From positions 62,001-126,000 of the forward strand of contig NZ_JAQBNR010000021.1 of the NCBI RefSeq assembly GCF_028288465.1: 64,000 bases of DNA, written 5' to 3'. The notes below the pieces were generated by a model, which was not told where the DNA came from, searched no databases, and worked only from the letters and a program-made list of their open reading frames with translations. Made by a program: the position numbers and the translations under genes. This stretch comes from Ferruginibacter sp. GTDB taxonomy: Bacteria > Bacteroidota > Bacteroidia > Chitinophagales > Chitinophagaceae. This document shows, piece by piece, positions 43,858 through 52,034 of this stretch. How positions within the stretch are numbered: the stretch's first letter is position 1; each line of letters opens with the position of its first letter.

Positions 43858-44616
43858 TCAGTTGTTCATAATACTGTCTGTAATTTTCAGGTATATATTA
43901 TGTATAGCCGGATAACGGGCAAGCAGGTTCAGGTGCTTTTGCAGAGTCTTGATGTCCTTTCTTACGGCCGGTCCTGTTCTCATTTCATGCGGGGGATAGT
44001 GGCGCAGGCGCAAAGCCGTTTCTTCTATTAATGGTAACAGCAATTTAAAATCAGCTCCTTCTTTATCGCAATAATCAGCCGCCAATGCGTAGAGGTGATT
44101 GGTAAAATTACTTACCAGTACCGCCGCCACATGCAGCTTAAGCCGCTGGTCGTCATTGGCAGGCGTTACCTTCGATGAAATGGTAACCGCAAACTGCCGG
44201 ATTGTTTGCAAAGCGGCGTCCGTATTACCGTCTATAAGCAGTGGAATATCCTGTTGCAATTCCATATTTTGCTTGCGCAGGCTTTGCAGCGGGTACAACA
44301 CACCATAGTTATTGGTGATATTTTTCAGCGCTTCTTTTGATACGGAACCTGCGGTATGTACCACCAGTTTATCGCCTAAGTGATAACGCTCGTCCAGCTG
44401 GCTCATAGCCGTATCGGTAACTGCTATAAGATATAAGTCTGCTGATTGGTCAATTATACCACTGTTATCTGTAAATGCGCAGTTTAATTCGTTCGCTAGA
44501 ATGGCAGCATTATCGGCGGCCCGGCTAACAACCTGCACAATCGTATGGCCGTTGTCCCTGATTAGTCGTCCTAAAACGGTAGCCACGTTACCGGCTCCAA
44601 CAATTACTACCTTCAT
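43858..44616 (-). CDS. Rossmann-fold DUF2520 protein
   Basis: 252 residues. N-terminal NAD(P)-binding Rossmann fold with VVIVGAGNVATVLGRLI (G-x-G-x-x-A), followed by LIAVTDTAMSQL and VVHTAGSVSKEAL, and a helical DUF2520 domain at about 125-250 (LKLHVAAVLVSNFTNHLYAL). It resembles ProC/6-phosphogluconate-dehydrogenase-like reductases, but the substrate is unknown. In other Bacteroidota such genes often lie next to kdsC-like and ubiA-like genes, which are nearby here. Confidence 0.85.
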   Translation of the reverse strand: MKVVIVGAGNVATVLGRLIRDNGHTIVQVVSRAADNAAILANELNCAFTDNSGIIDQSADLYLIAVTDTAMSQLDERYHLGDKLVVHTAGSVSKEALKNITNNYGVLYPLQSLRKQNMELQQDIPLLIDGNTDAALQTIRQFAVTISSKVTPANDDQRLKLHVAAVLVSNFTNHLYALAADYCDKEGADFKLLLPLIEETALRLRHYPPHEMRTGPAVRKDIKTLQKHLNLLARYPAIHNIYLKITDSIMNN

Positions 44617-44621
44617 GTTAT

Positions 44622-44629
44622 TATCTTTG
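44622..44629 (+). promoter_or_regulatory. -7 element directly before the alpha/beta-hydrolase start
   Basis: TATCTTTG, a perfect -7 box, ends 5 nt before the ATG at 44635, so transcription would start at or next to the start codon (leaderless message). No good TTTG is seen at the 20-nt distance (CAAC at 44598-44601). Confidence 0.4.
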
Positions 44630-44634
44630 TAGCG

Positions 44635-45480
44635 ATGAAATTAAAGGAAAAATTAGCAATTAGTTACATACGAACAAAATTTAAAGTGCTGTCGCATATT
44701 TCTAAAAGAAAAACTGCTGAGCAAGCTTTCGAATTATTTTGTACGCCTTTGATAAAATCGCCAGTTAAAAACAGAACTGTGTTTAACTGGGCCGACCGCA
44801 TTCATTTTACCCTGAACGGTTTAAAAGTAAACGGTTACCAATGGAATAAAGATGTTTCACACAAAATTTTGGTACTGCATGGATTCGGCTCAACCGCAAG
44901 TAATTTTCATGTATATATAGAAGCCATGATTGAAAAGGGATACCAGGTGCTGGCATTTGACGCACCTGCGCATGGCAATAGTGAAGGCCGCATCATCAAT
45001 GCAAAAGAGTATAGCCAGATGATTGAGAAAGTGATTGAATTGTACGGGCCTGTGAATGGTTTCATTGCCCATTCATTTGGCGGCATTGCGCTTAGCCTTG
45101 CCTTAGAAAAGATGCCGCATGATGAAAATACCCGCATTGTATTTATTGCTCCAGCTACTGAAACAACAACCGCCATTGACAGCGCATTTAAATTATTACA
45201 AATAGATGACAAAGTAATCAGGGCGGAATTTGACCAGATCATTTTTGAAAAAGGCGGGTATCCTGTTAAGTGGTATTCCATCAAAAGAGCCATGAAAAAT
45301 ATAACAGCAAATGTTTTGTGGATTCATGATGAAGATGATGATATCACGCCGCTTTCAGATGCATTAAAAGTAAAAGAAGCTGGTTTCAAAAACATTGAAT
45401 TTATAATCACAAAAGGGTTGGGACACCGCAACATTTACCGCAATAAATTGGTTCAGAAAAAAGTTGCCGATTTTCTTTAA
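44635..45480 (+). CDS. Alpha/beta-hydrolase
   Basis: 281 residues. The oxyanion strand ILVLHGFGSTASN, nucleophile Ser in IAHSFGGIALS, acid in IHDEDDDITP and the His in TKGLGHRNIY make a complete catalytic triad of the serine hydrolase fold. No signal peptide, so cytoplasmic. The substrate is unknown. It is divergent from the DUF2520 gene with only 18 nt between the starts. Confidence 0.85.
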   Translation: MKLKEKLAISYIRTKFKVLSHISKRKTAEQAFELFCTPLIKSPVKNRTVFNWADRIHFTLNGLKVNGYQWNKDVSHKILVLHGFGSTASNFHVYIEAMIEKGYQVLAFDAPAHGNSEGRIINAKEYSQMIEKVIELYGPVNGFIAHSFGGIALSLALEKMPHDENTRIVFIAPATETTTAIDSAFKLLQIDDKVIRAEFDQIIFEKGGYPVKWYSIKRAMKNITANVLWIHDEDDDITPLSDALKVKEAGFKNIEFIITKGLGHRNIYRNKLVQKKVADFL

Positions 45481-45804
45481 GTCTTTTTTTAACGGTATGC
45501 TCAGCAAGAAAAATTTTGGTTTTTCAATTTTGAACTAATATTGCAGTTCAATTTGTTTCGTATTGCATAGCGTGTATGGCGAAATGATTCACTTAAAAGA
45601 AGTGCGTTTTTCTTTAGCCAACAGTTGCGCAGGCTATTGCGACCAGGAAGTTCAGTACCTGAATTTATAGTTGCAGGAAGGCTTAACGACATAAGTTGGA
45701 AAAAATATAATTCATTCATTTCGCTGCATGCCCAGGTATTGCAGCTGGATAAATAAAACCCATCTACCCATGCTTTTTATAAAGCAGCGGGCAAAAAAAT
45801 AATT
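45481..45804. other. Intergenic region with possible decayed coding sequence
   Basis: 324 nt between the hydrolase gene and topA. On the plus strand an open frame of 62 codons (45571-45756) has protein-like composition (for example EFIVAGRLNDISWKKYNSF) but no ATG, GTG or TTG near its start. A minus-strand frame at 45501-45719 has an ATG but no recognisable family. Either could be a remnant. No terminator or repeat seen. Confidence 0.35.
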
Positions 45805-48378
45805 ATGGCGAAGAATCTGTTAATAGTGGAGTCCCCTGCGAAAGCAAAAACCATCGAAGCAATTTTAGGAAAAGATTTTCAGGTAAAAAGTTGTTTTGGA
45901 CATATCCGGGATCTTGAAAAAAATGATATGGGCATTGAGGTGAACAACAATTTCAAACCCAAATATATTGTACCGGCCGATAAGGAAAAGGTGGTGAAGG
46001 AATTAAAAAGTCTTGCAAAAAGTAGCGGAGAAGTATGGCTGGCATCGGATGAGGACCGCGAGGGAGAAAGCATCAGCTGGCACCTTGCGGAAGTATTACA
46101 CCTGGATCCAAAAACTACCAAGCGCATCGTTTTTCATGAGATCACCAAACCCGCCATTGAAAAAGCCGTAAAAAATCCGCGTTTAATTAACATGGATTTG
46201 GTGGATGCACAACAGGCAAGAAGGGTTGTAGACAGGCTGGTAGGTTTTGAATTAAGCCCCGTATTATGGAGAAAGATAGGGATGAGCGGTGGCCTAAGTG
46301 CCGGCCGTGTTCAAAGCGTGGCGGTTAAATTAATTGCCGAAAAAGAAAGGGAGATCAACCAGTTTGCCGCCGTGGGAAGTTTTAAAATTGAAGCTTTTTT
46401 GGCCGCTACCGATCTTAATAATAAAACGGTTTCTTTTAAAGCAGAAGGTGGAAAATATGCCGCGGAAGAAGCCGCTGAAAAATTTTTACAAAGCTGCATC
46501 GGTGCTAAATATACCGTAAAGGATATCCAGGTTCGCCCTGGCAAACGAACGCCTGCAGCACCTTTCACTACAAGTACCTTACAACAGGAAGCCAGCAGAA
46601 AATTGGGCTACGGTGTTTCCAAAACTATGTTGCTTGCACAAAGATTGTACGAAAGTGGAAAGATAACCTACATGCGTACTGACAGTGTTAACCTTGGTGA
46701 AACCGCCATGGATGCTATCAAAACAGAGATCGCCAAAAGTTATGGCGATAAATATTTGCAGATACGTCGTTACAAAAATAAAAATGAAAGTGCTCAGGAA
46801 GCGCATGAAGCCATTCGCCCCACTTACATGGAAAACCATACGGTCAATGATCCTGAATTAAACCGGTTGTACGAACTAATCTGGAAACGCACCATTGCCA
46901 GCCAGATGAGCGATGCAGAACTTGAAAAGACAACCGCCAAAATAAACATCAGCACCAATAATGAAGAACTAACTGCAACCGGCGAAGTGTTGAAATTTGA
47001 TGGATTTTTAAAAGTATACATGGAAGGCACCGATGACGACGAAGAAGACGGCAATGAAAAGGAAGGAGAAAGCCGCCTGCCAAATTTAACGGTGGGCCAG
47101 CAGCTGGTTTTCAACCAAATGACGGCCACAGAAAGATTCACCAAACATGCAGCAAGGTATACAGAAGCTTCACTGGTAAAAAAGATGGAAGAGCTGGGCA
47201 TCGGGCGCCCGAGTACCTACGCTCCTACTATTTCCACCATCATTAAAAGAACTTATGTAGAGAAGAAAGATAAGGAAGGGATAAAAAGAAATTTCAGGAT
47301 CCTAAGGCTGAAAAATGATACCATCGAAAAATTAATAGAGCAGGAAAATACAGGCGCAGAAAAATCTAAATTATTTCCGACCGATTTGGGTTTGGTAGTA
47401 ACGGATTTTTTAAACCAGCATTTTACCAAAGTGATGGACTATTCCTTTACTGCTAATATTGAAAAAGAGTTTGATGAAATTGCGGACGGCAAGATGCAAT
47501 GGAGCAAGATGGTATCCGATTTTTATACTCCTTTTCACACAGGTGTAGCACATACGCTGGAAACTGCAGAACGAGCTGTGGGCGAGAGAATGTTGGGTGT
47601 TGCTGAAGACGGTAAACCCATCATTGCACGCATGGGCCGTTATGGTCCGATGGTACAAATCGGCAGCCAGGGCGATGAAGAAAAACCACGTTTTGCAAAA
47701 TTAAAAGCAGGTCAGAGTATTGAAACCATCACACTGGAAGAAGCACAGGAACTGTTTAAACTACCCCTCAGCCTGGGTGAATACGAAAATGCGGAAGTAA
47801 GTGTAAACATTGGCCGCTTCGGCCCTTATGTAAAATTTGGGGAGCAATTTGTTTCTATTCCAAAAGGGGAAGATTTGTGGTCAGTTACGCTCGACCGTGC
47901 CATTGAAATTATCAATGCCAAACAAAAAGAAGATGCGCCTATTGGCTTCTATGATGAAAAGCCGATCACCAAAGGCAAAGGCCGTTTTGGTCCTTTCATT
48001 AAATGGAACGATTTGTTCATCAACATTCCACGGGCATATAATTTTGACATGCTGACTCAACAGGACTGCAATGAGCTGATTGAGAAAAAAATGGAAAAAG
48101 AAGCCAACCGTTTTATCAGGCAATGGCCGGAAGAAAAAATTGCTATTGAGAACGGGCGGTGGGGCGCTTTTATCCGTTTTGGCAAAAAAATGCTGAAGTT
48201 GGGTCTAAATAAAAACAATGCAAAATATACGTCTGAAGAGCTGGCCACTATTGAGCTGGATGATGTAAAGAAAATGATTGTAGCACAGGATCCGAAAGCG
48301 TTTGATAAAAAGACAGCAGCGAAAAAGAAAGCAGCACCGAAGAAGGCGGCAACAAAGAAAGCAGCGCCAAAGAAATAA
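45805..48378 (+). CDS. topA: TopA, DNA topoisomerase I
   Basis: 857-residue type IA topoisomerase that relaxes negative supercoils. TOPRIM domain at about 1-120 (LLIVESPAKAKTIEAIL, LASDEDREGESISWHL), catalytic Y289 in KITYMRTDSVNL, SAGRVQSVAVKLI, and the HEAIRPT motif. The C-terminal third has no zinc-finger cysteines but four Toprim_Crpt-like repeats (GRYGPMVQIG, GRFGPYVKFG, GRFGPFIKWN, GRWGAFIRFG). It ends in a Lys/Ala/Pro tail of about 23 residues like a histone H1 tail. An acidic stretch DDDEEDGNEKEGE interrupts domain IV. Confidence 0.97.
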   Translation: MAKNLLIVESPAKAKTIEAILGKDFQVKSCFGHIRDLEKNDMGIEVNNNFKPKYIVPADKEKVVKELKSLAKSSGEVWLASDEDREGESISWHLAEVLHLDPKTTKRIVFHEITKPAIEKAVKNPRLINMDLVDAQQARRVVDRLVGFELSPVLWRKIGMSGGLSAGRVQSVAVKLIAEKEREINQFAAVGSFKIEAFLAATDLNNKTVSFKAEGGKYAAEEAAEKFLQSCIGAKYTVKDIQVRPGKRTPAAPFTTSTLQQEASRKLGYGVSKTMLLAQRLYESGKITYMRTDSVNLGETAMDAIKTEIAKSYGDKYLQIRRYKNKNESAQEAHEAIRPTYMENHTVNDPELNRLYELIWKRTIASQMSDAELEKTTAKINISTNNEELTATGEVLKFDGFLKVYMEGTDDDEEDGNEKEGESRLPNLTVGQQLVFNQMTATERFTKHAARYTEASLVKKMEELGIGRPSTYAPTISTIIKRTYVEKKDKEGIKRNFRILRLKNDTIEKLIEQENTGAEKSKLFPTDLGLVVTDFLNQHFTKVMDYSFTANIEKEFDEIADGKMQWSKMVSDFYTPFHTGVAHTLETAERAVGERMLGVAEDGKPIIARMGRYGPMVQIGSQGDEEKPRFAKLKAGQSIETITLEEAQELFKLPLSLGEYENAEVSVNIGRFGPYVKFGEQFVSIPKGEDLWSVTLDRAIEIINAKQKEDAPIGFYDEKPITKGKGRFGPFIKWNDLFINIPRAYNFDMLTQQDCNELIEKKMEKEANRFIRQWPEEKIAIENGRWGAFIRFGKKMLKLGLNKNNAKYTSEELATIELDDVKKMIVAQDPKAFDKKTAAKKKAAPKKAATKKAAPKK

Positions 48379-48386
48379 AATACATG

Positions 48387-48736
48387 CCTGATTTTTTGAT
48401 TTCTGATTGGCTGATTTTTTTCGTTTAGGGAGCATTGCCGGATGACCGCCGCTGATAAGCTGCAGTTAAAACCTATATCTGATTTCCTGGTTTATTAATT
48501 TCTAAACTGGTTATTTTTCAATAGATTTTTTGTTTTATCTATGCAATATACTGGGTAAAAAATCATAGCATTTATTTTCTCAAACTTTATTAATTGTTAG
48601 TTTATTCTCTTCAAAAGGGTGATTAACATCAACCCGCTTATCATCAAAATCAGACAAATCAGAAATCACACACTATACAACAACTGCAAGTCATTTAGCT
48701 CCCAAAAATCAGTCATCAAAAAATCAGACATCAGAC
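48387..48736. repeat. Imperfect inverted repeats flanking a non-coding stretch (MITE-like)
   Basis: The left copy (48388-48419) contains CTGATTTTTTGAT and CTGATTTTTT; the right copy (48703-48736), read in reverse complement, contains TCTGATTTTTTGATGACTG followed by ATTTTT. Further AATCAGA/TCATCAAA pieces lie at 48639-48667. The ~350 nt between them has no coding frame. Together with the rest of 48379-48826 this is the longest non-coding stretch in the window. It may be a small non-autonomous element or just an AT-rich simple repeat; I see no target-site duplication. Confidence 0.4.
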
Positions 48737-48826
48737 ATTCCCTGGTGCAACATATCAACTGCTGTGGAAAAATTTAACTTCTTTATTCACTGGCATTTAA
48801 CGAATTTCAATATCAAATAAAATACC

Positions 48827-49696
48827 TTGGTAGAAAACAAAGAAATATCAGCACTCTTTCATTTGATAGACGATCCCGACACCGAAGTGTACAGCCAGGT
48901 GAGCGACAAAATAATTTCTTTTGGAAAAGCAATTATACCCAACCTGGAACATTTATGGGAAAATACAGTGAGTGAACCGATACAGGAACGCATTGAATCA
49001 CTTATACATAAATTACACTTTCGCGATCTTACCAACGACTTTATAAACTGGAAGGATGGGAGCTGCGAATTATTGCAGGGTGCCCTGCTGACAGCACAAT
49101 ACCATTACCCTGAAATGCAGTCCCTGCAAGCCTTACAGGAAATTGAGAAAATGCGTCGCAATGTTTGGCTGGAACTGAATAACTACCTTACGCCACTTGA
49201 GCAGGTGAATGTACTCACGAGTATTTTATATAATTATTACAAACACAAAGGGGTTGAAATTGCCTATAATCAGCCGGAAGATTTTCTTATCAATAAAACC
49301 CTTGAAACAAAAAAAGGCAATGCCATCAGCAATGGCATTATTTACCTGGTGTTATGCGAATTGCTGGATATACCGGTGAGGGCAATCAATATTCCGCGGC
49401 AATTTATCCTGGCCTATTTTGATCAGCAGTATGAATTTATGAATCCCGTTTCGCATGCATCACAAAAAATAATTTTTTATATTGATCCCCTGAATGGACA
49501 AATTTATTCTCATAAAGACGTGGAGAATTATTTTAAACGCATAAGTGTACCGCCTACCACATCTTACTTTAAACAAAGAGACAATAAAAACATCATCCGT
49601 TTTTTACTGGAAGAGTTAAGCAAATGTTTTGATGACGAACGCAACAGGTATAAAATGGAAGAGTTGTTGCAATTGGTGAATTTATTAGAAAATTAA
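48827..49696 (+). CDS. SirB1-type transglutaminase-like protein, TTG start
   Basis: 289 residues. A HEAT-like helical N-terminus (about 1-75, DDPDTEVYSQVSDKIISFGK) precedes a transglut_core2/SirB1 domain of about 85-270. The papain-like Cys and His are not obvious: candidates are C191 in LVLCELLDIP and H in NPVSHASQ, so activity is doubtful. The start is TTG (TTG GTA GAA AAC); no in-frame ATG occurs until far inside the helical domain, and a stop bounds the frame upstream. Cytoplasmic. Function unknown. Confidence 0.8.
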   Translation: MVENKEISALFHLIDDPDTEVYSQVSDKIISFGKAIIPNLEHLWENTVSEPIQERIESLIHKLHFRDLTNDFINWKDGSCELLQGALLTAQYHYPEMQSLQALQEIEKMRRNVWLELNNYLTPLEQVNVLTSILYNYYKHKGVEIAYNQPEDFLINKTLETKKGNAISNGIIYLVLCELLDIPVRAINIPRQFILAYFDQQYEFMNPVSHASQKIIFYIDPLNGQIYSHKDVENYFKRISVPPTTSYFKQRDNKNIIRFLLEELSKCFDDERNRYKMEELLQLVNLLEN

Positions 49697-49716
49697 TTTG
49701 CCCTTAATCTTTACAA

Positions 49717-50166
49717 TCAGGTGTCGAGCGGAAGCTGGTAAAAAAAATCCGTTTGTTTTATCCAGCCATTTTTTTCATAAACAGATTGTGCAGTAAAATT
49801 ATCTGCAGCCGTTTCAAGCAGCAGCCATTTGGCATTGCTTTGTATACCGAACAATTTTGCCTGGTTAAGTAAAGCGGCGGCAACGCCCTGTTGACGGGCA
49901 TTTCCGGCCACGTACAAATCATTCAACAGCCAGGTAGCTCTTAAAGAAACAGACGAAAAGATAGGATAGAGTTGTATAAAGCCCACGGCTTCACTATTCA
50001 TGAAAGCTATAAAAATAACGGATTCATTTTTTGATAACCGTTCCGATAGAAAATTGGCAGCAGCCGTAATATCAGTTGCCTGTTCATAGAAAACCCGGTA
50101 GGCATCAAACAGCGGAGTTATTATTTCAACATCGGCCAGGCTTGCTTTTTTTATTGTTGGTATCAT
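49717..50166 (-). CDS. GNAT-family N-acetyltransferase
   Basis: 149 residues. The acetyl-CoA-binding loop reads VAGNARQQGVAAALL (about 94-108), after the strand WLLNDLYV, and the C-terminal half has LLLETAADNFTAQSVYEKNGW. Substrate unknown. Its stop is 20 nt from the stop of the convergent SirB1-like gene. Confidence 0.88.
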   Translation of the reverse strand: MIPTIKKASLADVEIITPLFDAYRVFYEQATDITAAANFLSERLSKNESVIFIAFMNSEAVGFIQLYPIFSSVSLRATWLLNDLYVAGNARQQGVAAALLNQAKLFGIQSNAKWLLLETAADNFTAQSVYEKNGWIKQTDFFYQLPLDT

Positions 50167-50221
50167 ATAAAATCATTTCAGGTATCAATATTACAAAATA
50201 CATTTGCCTCAAAAAAATACA

Positions 50222-50551
50222 ATGATCACCTGGGATGATTTTGAAAAAATAGATATGCGTACGGGAACTATTATTGCTGTAGCCGATTTTCCAAATGCAA
50301 GAAAACCTGCCTACCAGCTAACGATTGACTTTGGAGAATTTGGGATAAAAAAGTCATCGGCTCAAATTACCAATCTGTACACAAAGGAAGTTTTGCAAGG
50401 GCAACAGGTAATAGCTGTGATCAATTTTTCGCCGAAACAAATAGGCAATTTTTTCAGCGAATGCCTTGTGCTGGGCGTATACAATCAGCAGGGAGCAGTA
50501 GTATTGTTACAGCCTTCATTACCGGTTACAAACGGCTGCCGCATTGGTTAA
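50222..50551 (+). CDS. csaA: CsaA-like tRNA-binding protein
   Basis: 109 residues from the ATG at 50222 (MITWDDFEKIDMRTGTI), a single OB-fold EMAP/tRNA-binding domain. Features include the MRTGTIIAVADFPNARKPAYQL N-terminal half (residues 12-33) and NFSPKQIGNFFSECLVLG. CsaA is thought to bind tRNA and has chaperone-like export activity. A TTG 18 nt upstream is in frame but has no family support. The last 4 nt overlap the convergent arsR gene. Confidence 0.92.
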   Translation: MITWDDFEKIDMRTGTIIAVADFPNARKPAYQLTIDFGEFGIKKSSAQITNLYTKEVLQGQQVIAVINFSPKQIGNFFSECLVLGVYNQQGAVVLLQPSLPVTNGCRIG

Positions 50552-50838
50552 ACCTCGCAAAAACGTTCTAAAAAAATACTTACTTTTTTAAAGTTGCTTT
50601 TATTTAAAGTAAAATAATGATTGCGACCATCTTTGCGGCAGGCCACCAGTTCACTATCTGCCAGCAACTTGATATGGTGAGAACAAGTGGGCTGTGAAAG
50701 CCCGGTCAGTTGCTGTACATCACCACAACACATCTCACCTTTGCGGGATATTTCCTGCAGGATAGATAGCCGGCAGGGATCGGCAATTGCATTCATAGCT
50801 TTTTCTATAAATCTGGTTTCAGCTTTTACGGTACTCAT
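50548..50838 (-). CDS. ArsR-family transcriptional regulator
   Basis: 96-residue winged-helix repressor. The helix-turn-helix is at about 38-62 (VQQLTGLSQPTCSHHIKLL) and the wing is CRKDGRNHYFTL. A Cys pair in GEMCCGDV sits where several family members bind metal in helix 3, and C53 and C93 add further thiols, so a metal or redox signal is possible. Divergent from ogt by 84 nt; control of ogt or of itself is a plausible guess. Confidence 0.88.
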   Translation of the reverse strand: MSTVKAETRFIEKAMNAIADPCRLSILQEISRKGEMCCGDVQQLTGLSQPTCSHHIKLLADSELVACRKDGRNHYFTLNKSNFKKVSIFLERFCEV

Positions 50839-50922
50839 ATTTTCTTAATCATTTCCTTGTCAAAGAAATCGTATTTTTTTCTTTGGCAATATTAATTCAT
50901 TTAAATTTATCAATATATTTTT

Positions 50923-51423
50923 ATGACGAAAATCAGTGCGTATTATGATTCTCCGGTTGGAACAATTTTAATTGAGGCCATGGATGATGCAATTACTGCA
51001 CTTCTTTTTAAAGATGAAAAGAAAATCCAACCATTTGCAAACAGCAATACCTCTAATGATGAACTGATACATAAATGTATCCTTCAATTGAACGAATATT
51101 TTGAAGGAACACGGAGACAATTTGATTTGCCATTTCAGCAAAACGGAACTTCTTTTCAACAAAAAATATGGTTGGCACTAACTCAAATTCCGTACGGCCA
51201 AACCATCAGTTATATGGAATTATCCAAACGCACAGGCGATGTAAAAGCAATCCGTGCAGTAGGCACGACCAATGGTAAAAATCAATTGAGTATTGTTGTT
51301 CCCTGTCACCGTGTTATCGGCAGTAACGGCACTTTAACTGGGTATGGTGGCGGATTGTGGCGCAAGCGCTGGTTGCTGGAACATGAAGCAAAAATTGCGC
51401 ATGGCGTGAAAACGCTCTTTTAA
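50923..51423 (+). CDS. ogt: Ogt, methylated-DNA-protein-cysteine S-methyltransferase
   Basis: 166 residues; repairs O6-methylguanine by suicidal transfer to a cysteine. The acceptor is C128 in IVVPCHRVIGSNG, preceded by the RAVGTTNGKN helix and the QIPYGQTISYMELSKRTG recognition segment. The N-terminal ribonuclease-like domain (1-75) is complete. Divergent from arsR; its stop lies 11 nt from the convergent cdd gene. Confidence 0.94.
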   Translation: MTKISAYYDSPVGTILIEAMDDAITALLFKDEKKIQPFANSNTSNDELIHKCILQLNEYFEGTRRQFDLPFQQNGTSFQQKIWLALTQIPYGQTISYMELSKRTGDVKAIRAVGTTNGKNQLSIVVPCHRVIGSNGTLTGYGGGLWRKRWLLEHEAKIAHGVKTLF

Positions 51424-51434
51424 TAAAAACGATA

Positions 51435-51920
51435 CTACTCCATATTGATGGCCGAAAAACTAAGCGGCAATAACTGCTGCGCCTTTTCTACGATATACAC
51501 TTCGCCCTGCATGCCGCTTAAAATTAAACGAATAGATTGGTGTGTACGTTCTTCGTATTCTGTAAGACTTTGCCTGCAGATACCACAGGGCGATATAGGT
51601 GTGCTGCTATCACCATTTATATTATGATAGGTGATGGCCATTGTAGTAATACCCATCCCTGTAAATTGTGATGCCACTGCAGAAAGCAAAACTCTTTCAG
51701 CGCATATACCGACAGGATAAGAAGCATTTTCCTGGTTGGTACCGGTAACGATGGTGCCATCTGTAAGCAATGCAGCCGCTCCTACATTAAAATTGGAATA
51801 GGGCGCATAAGCTTGTGTTGTAACTGCTCTTGCTTTTGCCAGCAATGCAGCATCACTCCTGTTGAGTTCTTCTGCCGAATTATAAATTTCCACTGCCAGT
51901 GGAATGATTTTTTTTACCAT
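51435..51920 (-). CDS. cdd: Cdd, cytidine deaminase
   Basis: 161 residues; zinc-dependent deamination of cytidine and deoxycytidine to uridine forms. Zinc ligands are C73 (with catalytic E75 in ICAERVLL) and C112 and C115 in SPCGICRQSL, the homotetrameric single-domain form. NFNVGAAALLTDG and GTNQENASYPVG are the substrate-site motifs. Confidence 0.94.
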   Translation of the reverse strand: MVKKIIPLAVEIYNSAEELNRSDAALLAKARAVTTQAYAPYSNFNVGAAALLTDGTIVTGTNQENASYPVGICAERVLLSAVASQFTGMGITTMAITYHNINGDSSTPISPCGICRQSLTEYEERTHQSIRLILSGMQGEVYIVEKAQQLLPLSFSAINME

Positions 51921-51960
51921 TGAGGTCTTTTTATTGTGTCGTTACAAATAAGATAACCGA

Positions 51961-51994
51961 TAAAAAATCCTCCATGCGTTGCTGCAGGGAGGAT
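51961..51994 (-). terminator. Intrinsic terminator of lepB
   Basis: ATCCTCC and GGAGGAT pair around a 14-nt loop, and on the minus strand six T follow. It begins 41 nt beyond the lepB stop. Confidence 0.75.
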
Positions 51995-52034
51995 GATTTT
52001 TGAAATTACAGATTAATTATTATCAACTGTTAAA

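Noticed and set aside
45571..45756. 62-codon plus-strand frame with protein-like sequence
   Set aside because: No ATG, GTG or TTG near its start and too short to place in a family. Kept only as a possible remnant in the intergenic entry.
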